Numbered from the stretch's first letter, positions 27,013 through 42,719 are shown. The stretch is DNA of 64,000 nucleotides from Actinomycetospora sp. NBRC 106375 (GCF_030269665.1 NZ_BSTS01000001.1:62001-126000); one strand, 5' to 3'. The notes: generated from the sequence alone by a model not told the origin. A program made the numbers and translations.

Positions 27013-28824
27013 TCACAGGTACTGGCCCGTGTTGGAGGCGGTGTCGATCTCCTTGCCCTGCGTCGCGCCCTTGCCGGTGACCAGGGTGCGGATGTACACG
27101 ATCCGCTCGCCCTTCTTGCCCGAGATGCGTGCCCAGTCGTCCGGGTTGGTCGTGTTGGGCAGGTCCTCGGACTCGGCGAACTCGTCGACCACGGCGTCCA
27201 GCAGGTGCTGCACGCGCAGGCCGGGCTGGGAGCTCTCCAGCTCGGACTTGATGGCCGACTTCTTCGCCCGGCCGACGATGTTCTCGATGACCGCGCCGGA
27301 GTTGAAGTCCTTGAAGTACAGGACCTCCTTGTCCCCGTTGGCGTAGGTGACCTCGAGGAACCGGTTGTCGTCGGTCTCGGCGTACATCCGCTCGACGACC
27401 CGCTCGATCATGCCGTCGAGGCACGCCGCGCGGTTGCCGCCGAACTCGTCGATGTCGTCCTCGTGCAGCGGCAGGCCGTCGATCAGGTACTTCGAGAAGA
27501 TGTCCTGCGCGGCCTCCGCGTCCGGGCGCTCGATCTTGATCTTCACGTCGAGACGGCCGGGCCGCAGGATCGCGGGGTCGATCATGTCCTCGCGGTTCGA
27601 GGCGCCGATGACGATGACGTTCTCGAGCCCCTCGACACCGTCGATCTCGCTGAGGAGCTGGGGCACGATCGTCGTCTCGACGTCGCTCGAGACACCCGAG
27701 CCGCGCGTCCGGAAGATCGAGTCCATCTCGTCGAAGAACACGATCACCGGCGTGCCCTCGGACGCCTTCTCGCGCGCCCGCTGGAAGATCATCCGGATGT
27801 GCCGCTCGGTCTCGCCGACGAACTTGTTGAGCAGCTCCGGGCCCTTGATGTTGAGGAAGTGCGCCTTGACGTCGCGGCTGTCCTCGCCGCGGGTCTCGGC
27901 GACCTTCTTCGCCAGCGAGTTGGCCACGGCCTTCGCGATGAGCGTCTTGCCGCACCCGGGCGGGCCGTAGAGCAGCACGCCCTTGGGCGGACGCAGCTGG
28001 TAGGTCCGGAACAGGTCGGCGTGCAGGAACGGCAGCTCGACCGCGTCGCGGATGGAGTCGATCTGCCGCGCGAGGCCGCCGATGTCGGTGTAGGCGACGT
28101 CGGGGACCTCCTCGAGCACGAGCTCCTCGACCTCGGCCTTCGGCACCTTCTCGTAGGCGTAGCCCACCTTGGTGTCGACCATCAGCGAGTCGCCCGGCTT
28201 GAGCTCGGGCCCGTCCTCGGACAGCAGCGAGTCGGCCAGGTGGATGACGCGCTCCTCGTCGGCATTGCCGATGATCAGCGCGCGGGTCCGGCTGCCGTCC
28301 TCGTCGGTGAGGATCTCGCGCAGCGCGCAGACCTCGCCGATGCGCTCGTAAGCGCCCGCCTCGACCACGGTGAGGGCCTCGTTCAGCCGCAGGGACTGCC
28401 CGCGGGTGAGCTCGGAGGTCTCCACCGCCGGCGACACGGCCACGCGCATGCGGCGGCCGGACGTGAACACGTCGACCGTCGAGTCCTCGTGCGCCTCGAG
28501 GAACACGCCGTAGCTCGACGGCGGTTGCGCGAGCCGGTCGACCTCCTCGCGGAGGCTCACGAGCTGCGCGCGGGCCTCCTTGAGGGTGTCGGTCAGCTTG
28601 TCGTTGCGCTCGGTCAGCTGCGCCACACGCTGCTGAGCCTCGCCCAGACGCTGTTCCAGGATGCGCGCGTGCCGAGGGGATTCGGTCAACTTGCGACGCA
28701 ACAGCGCGACCTCGTCCTCGAGGAAGCGCACCTGTGCTGCCATGTCCGCCGAGCCACGGTCGTGTCGTTCGCCGCGGTCCCGGCCCTGGTCGGATCGGCC
28801 CCTGGGGTCGTCGTCAGTCGTCAC
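27013..28824 (-). CDS. arc: Proteasome-associated AAA+ ATPase Arc/Mpa
   Basis: 603 aa from the GTG at 28824, which has a strong GGAGGAGGG site; an in-frame start at 28944 would add 40 residues of no family character. In order: coiled coil (about 28-100), which captures Pup; two OB folds (about 100-235); AAA+ domain with Walker A GPPGCGKT (287-294) and Walker B FFDEMDS (Asp365-Glu366), sensor and arginine-finger region RPGRLD; and a C-terminal QYL that docks into PrcA. It unfolds pupylated proteins into the core particle. It is called Mpa in mycobacteria. It heads the arc-hydrolase-exporter-dop-pup-prcBA string. Confidence 0.96.
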   Translation of the reverse strand: MTTDDDPRGRSDQGRDRGERHDRGSADMAAQVRFLEDEVALLRRKLTESPRHARILEQRLGEAQQRVAQLTERNDKLTDTLKEARAQLVSLREEVDRLAQPPSSYGVFLEAHEDSTVDVFTSGRRMRVAVSPAVETSELTRGQSLRLNEALTVVEAGAYERIGEVCALREILTDEDGSRTRALIIGNADEERVIHLADSLLSEDGPELKPGDSLMVDTKVGYAYEKVPKAEVEELVLEEVPDVAYTDIGGLARQIDSIRDAVELPFLHADLFRTYQLRPPKGVLLYGPPGCGKTLIAKAVANSLAKKVAETRGEDSRDVKAHFLNIKGPELLNKFVGETERHIRMIFQRAREKASEGTPVIVFFDEMDSIFRTRGSGVSSDVETTIVPQLLSEIDGVEGLENVIVIGASNREDMIDPAILRPGRLDVKIKIERPDAEAAQDIFSKYLIDGLPLHEDDIDEFGGNRAACLDGMIERVVERMYAETDDNRFLEVTYANGDKEVLYFKDFNSGAVIENIVGRAKKSAIKSELESSQPGLRVQHLLDAVVDEFAESEDLPNTTNPDDWARISGKKGERIVYIRTLVTGKGATQGKEIDTASNTGQYL

Positions 28825-28998
28825 GGCGCCCTCCTCCGCTACTCCGTGGCTAGAACCGTACCCGTGAATCGAGGTGTCCGTGGAGTAGCGCGCCGGTGAC
28901 GGACTTCTCACGGGCGGCTCTTGCGCGGCGTCACGGTGGGTCATTCCCGCATCACAGGAGGGCCTTCGTGGATCACCGATGATCGGATCTCGCGGGCG

Positions 28999-31595
<2,597 letters not shown>

Positions 31596-31599
<4 letters not shown>

Positions 31600-32507
31600 G
31601 GGGTCAGTGCGCCGGCCCCGTTCGCGGCGGGACCGATGGCGCGGCAGGACTGCAGCGAGGACGTCACGATGCCCGTGGCGCCGAGGTCCGCGAGCTCGTC
31701 CATGATGTCGTTGACCCGCTTGCGCTCGACCATGGAGCGGACGGCGACGAACTTGTCGTTCGACAGCGGCGCGACGGTGGGCGACTCGATGCCCGGGGTG
31801 AGCTCGACGGCGCGGTCGAGGAGATCGGTCGGGCAGTCGTAGTCGAGCATGACGTAGCGGCGGGCGTAGACGACGCCGCGTAGGCGCTCGACGAACCGCG
31901 ACTTCTCCCGCTCGGTGTCGGGCGCGTCGGGCACCTGGTCGAACTTGGCGTTGCGGTCGATGATCACCGCTTCGGACTCGGTGATCGGCTCGCCGATCGT
32001 CACGAGGCCGTGCTGGGCCAGGGTGCGCCCCGAGCTCACGACGTCCGCGATCGCGTCGGCCACACCGAGCTCGATCGAGATCTCCACGGCGCCGTCCAGG
32101 CGGATGACGTCCTTGGCCGCGATGCGCTGCTGCGCGAGGTTGGCGCGGACGAGGCGGGGATAGGACGTCGCGATCCGCTTGCCGGCCAGGTCCTGGACGG
32201 TCCACTCGTTGCGCAGGGGCGCCGCGTAGCGGAACTTCGACTGCCCGAAGCCGAGCTGGAGCAGCTGCTTGACCGAGGCGGACGACTCCTCGGTGAGGTC
32301 GTGGCCGGTGATCCCGAGGTGCAGCTGGCCCTCGGACACGTAGGTCGCGATGTCCTTGGGGCGCAGGTAGAAGAAGGTGACGTGGTTGGCCTCGTCGTGC
32401 AGGCTCAGGTCACGGCTGTCCGACCGTTGCCGGTAGCCGGCGTCGCGCAGCATCGTCGACGCCTCCTCGGCCAGGGATCCCTTGTTGGGAACGGCGACGC
32501 GGAGCAT
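31596..32507 (-). CDS. hisG: ATP phosphoribosyltransferase HisG (long form)
   Basis: 303 aa, MLRVAVPNKGSLAEEAS at the start. The PRPP-binding loop region is DAIADVVSSGRTLAQHGL, and the C-terminal roughly 75 residues (KFVAVRSMVERKRVNDIMDE) form the ACT-like regulatory domain that defines the long form, which needs no HisZ and is inhibited by histidine. It catalyses the first step of histidine synthesis. An AGGAGGAGAAGG site precedes the ATG. It follows hisE in the same direction with a 33-bp gap. Confidence 0.95.
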
Positions 32508-32540
32508 GGTCCTTCTCCTCCTGACACCCGGCGGTGTCCA

Positions 32541-32804
32541 CTACAGGTGCTTGTAGACCTGGTCGAGCGTGAGCCCGCGGCCGAGCATGATGACCTGGGT
32601 GCGATAGAGCAGCTGGGAGATCTCCTCGGCCAGCTTGTCGTCGGTCTCGTACTCGGCAGCGATCCACACCTCGCCGGCCTCCTCGAGCACCTTCTTGCCC
32701 TGGGCGTGGACCCCGGCATCCAGAGCGGCCACGGTCCCCGACCCCGCAGGTCGGTCACGGGCCTTGACGGCGAGCTCGTCGAAGAGCTCCTCGAACGTCT
32801 TCAC
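32541..32804 (-). CDS. hisE: Phosphoribosyl-ATP pyrophosphatase HisE
   Basis: 87 aa from a GTG start ([19 protein letters not shown] when read as Met). It is a MazG-like all-helical enzyme with the conserved [17 protein letters not shown] metal-binding stretch. It catalyses the second step of histidine synthesis, removing pyrophosphate from phosphoribosyl-ATP. It lies directly upstream of hisG, as in mycobacteria (Rv2122c-Rv2121c). Confidence 0.94.
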   Translation of the reverse strand: MKTFEELFDELAVKARDRPAGSGTVAALDAGVHAQGKKVLEEAGEVWIAAEYETDDKLAEEISQLLYRTQVIMLGRGLTLDQVYKHL

Positions 32805-32826
32805 GGACAGCCATCGTTGCACGTGG

Positions 32827-33607
32827 TCACTGCGGGGTGCACAACCTGGGTTCCCGTGCACCGCCGCAACCGTTCGTCCCGCGCCCCGCCGCCGCGCCGT
32901 CCGGCCGTCCCGACGCGCCGAACGGACCGTCGGTCCGGGTCCGGACGGTGACGGGGAGGGCCGCTCGGAGGTCGTCGACGGTGAGCCCGACCAGGCTCTC
33001 GCGCAGGATCCGGCGCTCCCCCGCGGGTACGGGGACCTCGGACGGGACGACGAGGACCGTGGCGCCGGCGGCCACCGCGGAGCGCGTCCCGGTCGGTGAG
33101 TCCTCGACCGCGACACAGGCGGCCGGGTCGACGCCGAGCAGCTCCGCCGCGCGCCGGTACGGCGCGGGGTCGGGCTTGGTCGCGGTCACCTCGTCGCCGC
33201 ACACGGTGACGTCGAAGTACTCGCGGCCGATGGTGTCGAGCGCGACCTCGGTCAGCTCCCGGTAGGTGCTCGTGACCAGCGCCGTCGCCACGCCCCCGGA
33301 GCGCACGGCCGCGAGGGCCTCCCGGGCGCCGGGGCGCCACGGGAGGTCCCGGGCGAACAGCTCCTTGGTGCGCTCGAGCAGCCAGCGGCCGTCGGCCTCG
33401 ACACCCGCGTGGTCACCGGGGTCGAGCCCGACCTCGGCGCGCACCGCCGACACCGAGCGCCGCAGCGACGAGCCCACGAGGTCCTCGCGGGTCGCCGCCG
33501 ACAGCGTGCCGCCCAGGTGGGCGGCGAGGTCGGCCAGGGACACGTCCCAGAGCCGCTCGGAGTCGACCAGCGTGCCGTCCATGTCCCACAGGACGGCCGC
33601 CAGGGAC

Positions 33608-33615
<8 letters not shown>
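32827..33615 (-). CDS. HAD-superfamily phosphatase (beta-phosphoglucomutase-like)
   Basis: 262 aa. Motif I is [18 protein letters not shown] (nucleophile and acid Asp), motif [12 protein letters not shown], motif [21 protein letters not shown] and motif [15 protein letters not shown]. The helical cap lies at about 25-90. The last 35 residues ([19 protein letters not shown]) are low complexity. Likely a small phosphosugar or phosphometabolite phosphatase; the substrate is unknown. Its ATG lies 8 bp inside the end of metH, so translation is probably coupled. Confidence 0.88.
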
Positions 33616-37153
<3,538 letters not shown>

Positions 37154-37227
37154 CACACGATCGTAACGTGATCGACGAGCAGTCCCGGGCGCACTGCGAG
37201 CCTCGTCACGACACGTACGCTGTCCGC

Positions 37228-38190
37228 GTGCCCGTGCCCGACGACCTCTCCGACGAGACGACCGAGACGACCCCGACCGAGGAGCCGGAGGACGCGACCG
37301 CCTCCGAGGGGTCGAACGCGCCGGTCATGCTGGCGGCGTTCGAGGGCTGGAACGACGCCGGGGACGCGGCGAGCACGGCCGTGGAGCACCTCTCGTTGCA
37401 CTGGGACGCCACCGAGCTGTCGTCGATCGACCCGGACGAGTACTACGACTTCCAGGTCTCGCGCCCGACCATGCGCCTCGTGGACGGCGTCAGCCGCGCC
37501 ATCGACTGGCCGACCACGCGGCTCACCCGCTGCCGGCCCCCGGGCTCGGCGCAGGACCTCGTGCTCGTGCGCGGCATCGAGCCGAACATGCGGTGGCGGG
37601 CCTTCTGCGCCGAGATCATCGACCGCGCCCGGGAGCTCGGGGTGGGCACGGTGATCACGCTCGGGGCGCTGCTCGCGGACACGCCGCACACCCGGCCGGT
37701 GCCGGTCACCGGGACGTCGTTCGACAAGGCCTCGGCGGCCCGCTACCGGCTGCAGCGCTCCCGCTACCAGGGCCCCACCGGGATCGTCGGCGTCCTCCAG
37801 GACGCCTGCGTGCAGGCCGGCATCCCGGCGATCTCGTTCTGGGCCGCGGTGCCCCACTACGTGTCGCAGCCGCCCGCGCCGAAGGCCACGATCGCCCTGC
37901 TGCAGCGCGTCGAGGAGGTCCTCGACGTCGAGGTCCCCCTCGGCGGGCTGCCCGAGCAGGCCGAGAAGTGGGAGCGCACGGTCTCGGAGATGGCCGACGA
38001 GGACGACGAGGTGCGCGAGTACGTCAAGGCCCTCGAGGAGGCCGGCGACGCCGAGACCGACCTCGAGGAGGCCTCCGGCGAGGAGATCGCCGCCGACTTC
38101 GAGCGCTACCTGCGCCGGCGCGGTCCCGGCGGGCCGGGCGACACCGCCGGCGGGCCGCCTGGCCCCGGCAAGGGTCCCTGGGAGCGGTGA
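37228..38190 (+). CDS. PAC2-family protein (Rv2125-like)
   Basis: 320 aa from a GTG at 37228; a GTG at 37168 would add 20 residues that look non-coding. After an acidic leader (DETTETTPTEEPEDATASEG) comes the PAC2 fold: PVMLAAFEGWNDAGDAASTA, then IIDRARELGVGTVITLGALL, and RYQGPTGIVGVLQDACVQAG. The family resembles eukaryotic proteasome assembly chaperone 2 in fold, but a role in bacterial proteasome assembly is unproven. It is divergent from metH and overlaps the next MFS gene by GTGA. The C-terminus is Gly/Pro-rich. Confidence 0.88.
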   Translation: MPVPDDLSDETTETTPTEEPEDATASEGSNAPVMLAAFEGWNDAGDAASTAVEHLSLHWDATELSSIDPDEYYDFQVSRPTMRLVDGVSRAIDWPTTRLTRCRPPGSAQDLVLVRGIEPNMRWRAFCAEIIDRARELGVGTVITLGALLADTPHTRPVPVTGTSFDKASAARYRLQRSRYQGPTGIVGVLQDACVQAGIPAISFWAAVPHYVSQPPAPKATIALLQRVEEVLDVEVPLGGLPEQAEKWERTVSEMADEDDEVREYVKALEEAGDAETDLEEASGEEIAADFERYLRRRGPGGPGDTAGGPPGPGKGPWER

Positions 38191-39347
38191 CCGAGGCGCC
38201 CTCTCGCCCGACCGTCGCCCGTCTCCAGGTCGCGGGCCTCTACGCCGGTGGGTTCCTCGGCCCGTTCGGCGGCGGGATCACGGCGTCGATGCTGCCCGAG
38301 CTCGGCGCCGACCTCGGGATGTCGCCGTCCGCGGCGTCCAGCTCGCTGACGGCCTACCTGCTGCCGTTCGCGCTGCTCATGCTCGTGTCGGGCACGCTGG
38401 GCCAGCGGTGGGGCGCGCGCCGGACGGTGCGGACCGCCTACGTCGCGTACGTCGTGTTCTCGCTGCTCGGCGCCGTCGCCACGACGGGCTGGCTCTTCCT
38501 CGGCGCCCGGGCGCTGCAGGGGGCGGCGAACGCCTTCACCACCCCGCTGCTCCTGGCCTCGCTCGCGGCCGCGTCCCCGCCGGAGCGCCTCGGCCGCTCG
38601 TTGGGCGTGATGGGCTCGCTGCAGGCGGCCGGGATGACCTTCGCCCCGCTGGTCGGCGGGATCGCCGCGGCGCTGGACTGGCGCGGCGCCTTCGTCGGGG
38701 TAGCGGTCGTCGCGGCCGTGCTCGCCGCCGTCGGGCTGCCCGCCGCCCCCGCCCGGGACACGGAGCGCAGCGGAGCTGGACCAGAGGGGACCGACGCGGG
38801 TGACCGCCCGCGACTGCGGGACGCCTGGCGGCCCTCGGTGCTGCGGCTGGGCCTCGTCGCCGGCCTGGCGTGGGGCGCGCTCGGGGGCCTGGCCTTCCTC
38901 GTGGCGCTGCGCGTCGAGGACGCCTTCGCCCTCGGCGCGGGACTGCGGGGTGCGCTGCTCACCGGGTTCGGGATCGTGGGCCTGCTGACCGCGCGCCTCA
39001 TCGGGGGCGGGGTCGACCGCGTGGGGCCGGGGGTGGCCGTCCGCGTCGGCGCCGTCGCGGCCGCCGTGCTCGTCACCGCGGTCGGCGTCCTGCCCTCGCC
39101 GCTCGCCGTGGCCGTGGTCTGGGCGCTCGCGGGCGCGACCGCCCAGCTCGTCCTCGTCGGCGTCAACACCCTCGTGCTGCGCGGCGGCACCGCCGGTGGC
39201 GTGTCGGTGGTCCAGGCCCTGCGCTTCCTCGGGGCCGCGGCCTCGCCGGCGGTGTTCCTCGCGCCGTACCACCTCTCCCCCGTCGCCGGCTTCGGTCTCG
39301 CGGGCGTGGTCCTGCTCGGCGCGGCGATGCTGGTGCCGCGGCGCTGA
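38187..39347 (+). CDS. MFS transporter (12-TM)
   Basis: 386 aa, GTG start coupled to the PAC2 stop. The N-terminus reads LQVAGLYAGGFLGPFGGGIT, helices 1-6 are followed by a polar loop (RDTERSGAGPEGTDAGDRPR) and a second six-helix half. The MFS loop motif between helices 2 and 3 is GTLGQRWGARRTVRTAY. Substrate unknown; presumably efflux. The coupling to a PAC2 gene does not by itself suggest a shared pathway. Confidence 0.85.
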   Translation: MTEAPSRPTVARLQVAGLYAGGFLGPFGGGITASMLPELGADLGMSPSAASSSLTAYLLPFALLMLVSGTLGQRWGARRTVRTAYVAYVVFSLLGAVATTGWLFLGARALQGAANAFTTPLLLASLAAASPPERLGRSLGVMGSLQAAGMTFAPLVGGIAAALDWRGAFVGVAVVAAVLAAVGLPAAPARDTERSGAGPEGTDAGDRPRLRDAWRPSVLRLGLVAGLAWGALGGLAFLVALRVEDAFALGAGLRGALLTGFGIVGLLTARLIGGGVDRVGPGVAVRVGAVAAAVLVTAVGVLPSPLAVAVVWALAGATAQLVLVGVNTLVLRGGTAGGVSVVQALRFLGAAASPAVFLAPYHLSPVAGFGLAGVVLLGAAMLVPRR

Positions 39348-39382
39348 TCTGCCGGGTCCGGGGGTTCGGGCGGCGTGGCGGT

Positions 39383-39437
39383 GGGAGCGAGGGGCGCCTT
39401 GGGTGCGTGGGACGCAGTCGGGGCGTCCCTCGATCCC
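39383..39437. repeat. Intergenic imperfect palindromic repeat, copy 1
   Basis: Inverted arms gggagcgaggg (39383-39393) and ccctcgatccc (39427-39437, one mismatch) enclose ttgggtgcgtgggacgcag. The layout matches the two copies at about 40681-40830 on the other side of the neighbouring MFS gene, so it belongs to a dispersed repeat family. It lies between convergent MFS genes. Confidence 0.7.
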
Positions 39438-39454
39438 CCGCCGGGTGACGCGCC

Positions 39455-40651
39455 TCAAGACCCGATCAGCCGGCGGGCGGCGGGGAGGCCGAGTGCCGCG
39501 GCGGCCACGGCGGCGAGCACCGCCAGCCCGGCCAGCGGTCCGAACAGGCTGCCGTCGCCCGCGAGGGCGGAGAGCACGAACGGCACGCCGAAGCCGAGGT
39601 AGGCGCACGCGTAGAACGTGCCGGTGAGCGCGCCGCGCTCGGTGGGCAGCGCCAGACGGGCCACCGTCGAGAGGCCGGACGCGAGGCACAGCCCGTACCC
39701 CGCGCCCAGCAGCAGCGCGGCGGGGAGCAGCAGCGGCCACGCGTCGAGCGCGAGCGACAGCAGCGCCACCCCGAGACCGGCCGCGCCGAGCCCGAGGCCC
39801 GCCGGGCCCGCGCGCGTCGCGCCGAGACGGCGCTCGAGGGGCGGCACCAGCGCCCCGGTCGACAGCGTGACCCCGGCGACGATGCCCGCGACCGCCACCG
39901 CGATCCCCGGCATCTGCGGGGTGAGCAGCAGCGGCAGGACCGTCGCCGCCGTCGACGGGAACGCGAACACCCCGAGCGCGATCGGCACGACGACCAGCAC
40001 GAACGCGCGCCGCGTCCCGGCCGGCACACCGAGGTTGACGACGGGGCCGCCGCCCTTCCGGCGCTCCGGGCCGAGCGTCTCCGGGACGAGGGGCAGCAGG
40101 GAGAGCGCGCCGAGCATGAGCACGACGTGCACGAGGTAGGGCACCAGGGTCGGCAGCGGGCCCCACTGCCCCAGCAGCCCGGCGACCAGCGGCCCGCCCG
40201 CCCAGCCGGCCGCGAGCGCGATCGTGGTGAGCCGTGCCGAGCGACCCGGCTCACCGATCAGCTCCCCCAGCCACGCGGTGCCGACGCTGAACACGACCCC
40301 GGACACCGCGCCCTGCAGGAAGCGGCCGACGAACAGCACCACGACCGATGAGCCCGCGGCGAGGAAGAGCACGGAGACCAGCCCGGCGAGCACCACGAAC
40401 GGCACGACGACCGGGCGGCGGCCGCGGCGGTCCGACGCCGGGCCCGAGAGCAGCAGCGCCGGGATCAGGCCCGCCGCGTAGACCCCGAACGCCGCCGTCA
40501 GCGTCGTCGGCGAGAGCCCGAGCGTCTCGCGGTAGATCAGCAGCAGCGGCGTGGGCACGTTCGTGCCGAAGGCGACGACGAAGACCACGGTCCACAGCGC
40601 CGCGGTCGCCGACGGCGCCCCTCGCCCCGTCGGGACCCGCGCCGGTCGCAT
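39455..40651 (-). CDS. MFS transporter (12-TM)
   Basis: 398 aa from the ATG at 40651 (MRPARVPTGRGAPSATAALW). Twelve membrane segments; the motif GPASDRRGRRPVVVPF between helices 2 and 3 and VPETLGPERRKGGGP before helix 7 are typical. Upstream in the same frame the sequence is repeat DNA, so the longer open frame is not coding. Substrate unknown. It is convergent with the previous MFS gene and bracketed by copies of a palindromic repeat. Confidence 0.85.
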   Translation of the reverse strand: MRPARVPTGRGAPSATAALWTVVFVVAFGTNVPTPLLLIYRETLGLSPTTLTAAFGVYAAGLIPALLLSGPASDRRGRRPVVVPFVVLAGLVSVLFLAAGSSVVVLFVGRFLQGAVSGVVFSVGTAWLGELIGEPGRSARLTTIALAAGWAGGPLVAGLLGQWGPLPTLVPYLVHVVLMLGALSLLPLVPETLGPERRKGGGPVVNLGVPAGTRRAFVLVVVPIALGVFAFPSTAATVLPLLLTPQMPGIAVAVAGIVAGVTLSTGALVPPLERRLGATRAGPAGLGLGAAGLGVALLSLALDAWPLLLPAALLLGAGYGLCLASGLSTVARLALPTERGALTGTFYACAYLGFGVPFVLSALAGDGSLFGPLAGLAVLAAVAAAALGLPAARRLIGS

Positions 40652-40680
40652 GCCCGCACCCTGCCCCACCCGGGGGCGGC

Positions 40681-40830
40681 GCAGCGAGGGCGTCCCTGGG
40701 TGCGTGCGACGCAGCGAAGGCATCCCTCGCTCCCCCGGGCCGCGTGGGGGTGGGAGCGAGGGTCTCGCAGCGAGGGCGTCCCTGGGTGCGTGCGACGCAG
40801 CGAAGGCGTCCCTCGCTCCCCCGAGCCGCG
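40681..40830. repeat. Two direct copies (64 bp, 86-bp period) of the palindromic repeat
   Basis: 40681-40744 and 40767-40830 are nearly identical (differences at two positions), each containing gcgtccctgggtgcgtgcg and ending ctcgctcccccg. The inverted arms gggagcgaggg (40752-40762) and ccctcgctccc (40810-40820) frame the second copy. The block fills most of the 200 bp between the MFS start and the eccB stop, with nothing else recognisable there. Confidence 0.85.
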
Positions 40831-40851
40831 CGTCCCCCCGAGCGTGCCGGG

Positions 40852-42261
40852 TCAGCGGGCCGTCTGCGCCGCGAGCGGGTCGAGGGTGGGGCCGCGCGGG
40901 AGGAGGTCGAGCACCGCGCGGGAGGCCGGGCGCGGCGTCCCGAGGCCGAGGGCCGCGGCGGCCGCGGGGTCCGGGACGGCGTAGACGCGCCCGCCGGGGT
41001 CCACGAGCACGCCGCGGGCCGGGTCGACGGGTCGGCCGGGCGCTCCCGGTCCGACGGGCACCACGTAGGCACCGCCGCCCGCGACCCAGGCGCCGTCGAG
41101 CGGCGGGCCGACGAGCCGGGTCGGCTCGACCGGCCCGGGCAGCGCCGGGGCGGCGTACACCGCGGCTCCGCCGTCGGCGTCGGCGCGCACGCACGCCGTG
41201 GTGGCCTCGTCGTAGGTGACCAGGCGGGGGAAGGTCGACGGGTACGCGCCGACGTCGACCACCCCGACGCGCGGCACCGCGGCCAGCCGTCCGGCCGGGA
41301 CCGCGGCGATGCCCGGCTCCGCGGCCGGGTCGGGGTTGGCGAACCGGGCGAGCTGGGCGACGACGGCCGGGACCTCCTGCACCCCGCGCGCCGCGACGAG
41401 GAAGAAGCGGTCGCCCTGGCTGACCACCGCGCCGACGAGGACACCGAGCGCCGCCGTGCGGGCGTCGGTCGGCCTGGTGCCGCTGTCGGGCACCGAGACC
41501 GGGACCAGGGGCGGCCCCTCGGGCAGCGTGCCGAGCAGCGCCGGGCTCGCGGCGCGGGCCCGGGCGCCCGTGAGCTCCAGCCCCCGCACGACGGAGCCCT
41601 GGGCCGGGTCGATCCGGGCGCGCCGGCCGTCGGTGACGAGCCAGAACCCGTCGGGGCCGCGCAGCAGCAGCGCCCGGTCCCCGGCGAGCGGGCGGCCCGG
41701 GGCGGGCAGGCCGCCCAGCGCCACCGTGCTCACGTCCGGGTCGGCGCCCGGGTCGGGCACCGAGGGGTCGAGGGCGGCGTGGTCGCACACGGCCCAGGCG
41801 TCCGCGGCGCCGACCGCCGGGTCCGGGAGCACCGACGGCGCCCCGGGGATGCCGGCGGGCGCGGTGCGCGGAGCCGTCGCGAGCTCGTCGTCGCGTACCG
41901 GGACGGGCGGTCCGCCCACGTCGCGGTTGCCGGCGCCCGCCGCGAGCAGGCGCGCCGAGGTCAGGTTGAGCGCCGGGACCAGGCGGTCGGGTCCGTGCGC
42001 GACGGCGTAGAGCGCGCCGGAGGGCTCCCCCCGCACCACCGCCTCGTCGCGCCACCCCTCGTCGCCGCGGACGAGCCCGACCACCGCGAACCCGGCCAGC
42101 GCGAGCACCCCGAGGACCGCTCCCACGAGCAGCGCCCGGTTCTGACGCCGCCCGGGGTCGTGCCGCGGGGTCGGGTCGCGGCCCACGAGCGCGGACTCCA
42201 GCCGGCGCACCGCGAACCGGTGCGCGTGCACCTGGGTCGCGGTGGGCGGCTCGGTCGACAC
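40852..42261 (-). CDS. eccB: Type VII secretion component EccB, orphan
   Basis: 469 aa from a GTG. A short cytoplasmic N-terminus (TATQVHAHRFAVRRLESALV, a conserved EccB start) is followed by one membrane helix (ALLVGAVLGVLALAGFAVVGL) and a large extracytoplasmic domain with repeated Pro/Gly-rich modules. Cysteines at AWAVCDHAALD and TTACVRADADG probably form a disulfide. EccB is a core part of the ESX membrane complex with EccC, EccD and EccE. None of those partners, nor WXG100 proteins, is in this window, so it must either serve a locus elsewhere or be a leftover. Confidence 0.9.
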   Translation of the reverse strand: MSTEPPTATQVHAHRFAVRRLESALVGRDPTPRHDPGRRQNRALLVGAVLGVLALAGFAVVGLVRGDEGWRDEAVVRGEPSGALYAVAHGPDRLVPALNLTSARLLAAGAGNRDVGGPPVPVRDDELATAPRTAPAGIPGAPSVLPDPAVGAADAWAVCDHAALDPSVPDPGADPDVSTVALGGLPAPGRPLAGDRALLLRGPDGFWLVTDGRRARIDPAQGSVVRGLELTGARARAASPALLGTLPEGPPLVPVSVPDSGTRPTDARTAALGVLVGAVVSQGDRFFLVAARGVQEVPAVVAQLARFANPDPAAEPGIAAVPAGRLAAVPRVGVVDVGAYPSTFPRLVTYDEATTACVRADADGGAAVYAAPALPGPVEPTRLVGPPLDGAWVAGGGAYVVPVGPGAPGRPVDPARGVLVDPGGRVYAVPDPAAAAALGLGTPRPASRAVLDLLPRGPTLDPLAAQTAR

Positions 42262-42298
42262 GGCCAGATCCCTACCGCATCGCGGCGGCGGGCGTGGG

Positions 42299-42655
42299 TC
42301 ACTCGGTGATGCGGTGCGCCTCCAGGTCGGCGAGGTCGACCCACTCCAGCGTGCGGGCGTGGGTCGCCTCGAGGACGACCGGCGGGGCGACGCCCCCGTC
42401 GAGGGCCTCCTTCCACCTGCTCGCGCACAGGCACCAGCGGTCGCCGGGCTGCAGCCCCGGGAAGCCGACGTTCGGAGCCGTGAGGTCGTTGCCGCGGGCG
42501 GCGCTGAAGGTCAGGAACAGCTCGGTGACGCGGGCGCACACGGTGTGCACGCCCGCGTCGTCGGCGCCGGTCTCGCAGCAGCCGTCGCGGTAGAAGCCGG
42601 TGATCGGGTCGTGACTGCAGTCGGCGAGCTCGCCGCCGAGCACGTTGCGGGCCAT
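42299..42655 (-). CDS. DUF2237 family protein
   Basis: 118 aa from the ATG at 42655 (MARNVLGGELADCSHDPITG). The family pattern is visible: the N-terminal NVLGGELxxCSxDPxTGFYRDG, conserved cysteines GCCETGADDAGVHTVC, and a C-terminal GDRWCLCASRWKEALD. Conserved in bacteria and some eukaryotes, function unknown. It starts 64 bp after mshC ends, with a long hairpin filling the gap. Confidence 0.9.
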   Translation of the reverse strand: MARNVLGGELADCSHDPITGFYRDGCCETGADDAGVHTVCARVTELFLTFSAARGNDLTAPNVGFPGLQPGDRWCLCASRWKEALDGGVAPPVVLEATHARTLEWVDLADLEAHRITE

Positions 42656-42667
42656 ACCCCCGAGGTA

Positions 42668-42717
42668 CCCATGTGAGCAGTTGGCGCCCCTCCCGGGGCG
42701 CCAACTGCTCACATGGG
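42668..42717. repeat. Perfect 23-bp inverted repeat with 4-base loop
   Basis: Arms at 42668-42690 and 42695-42717 are fully complementary around the loop tccc. The left arm begins cccatgtgagcagttgg and its inner end is gcgcccc. It occupies almost the whole gap between the mshC stop and the DUF2237 start. There is no T-run, so it is not a classic intrinsic terminator; a REP-like mobile palindrome or an RNA-processing hairpin are options. Confidence 0.9.
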
Positions 42718-42719
42718 GA

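Noticed and set aside
37154-37227. Cobalamin or SAM riboswitch upstream of metH
   Set aside because: Only about 74 bases separate metH from the divergent PAC2 gene, too few for a cobalamin riboswitch, and no motif is seen.
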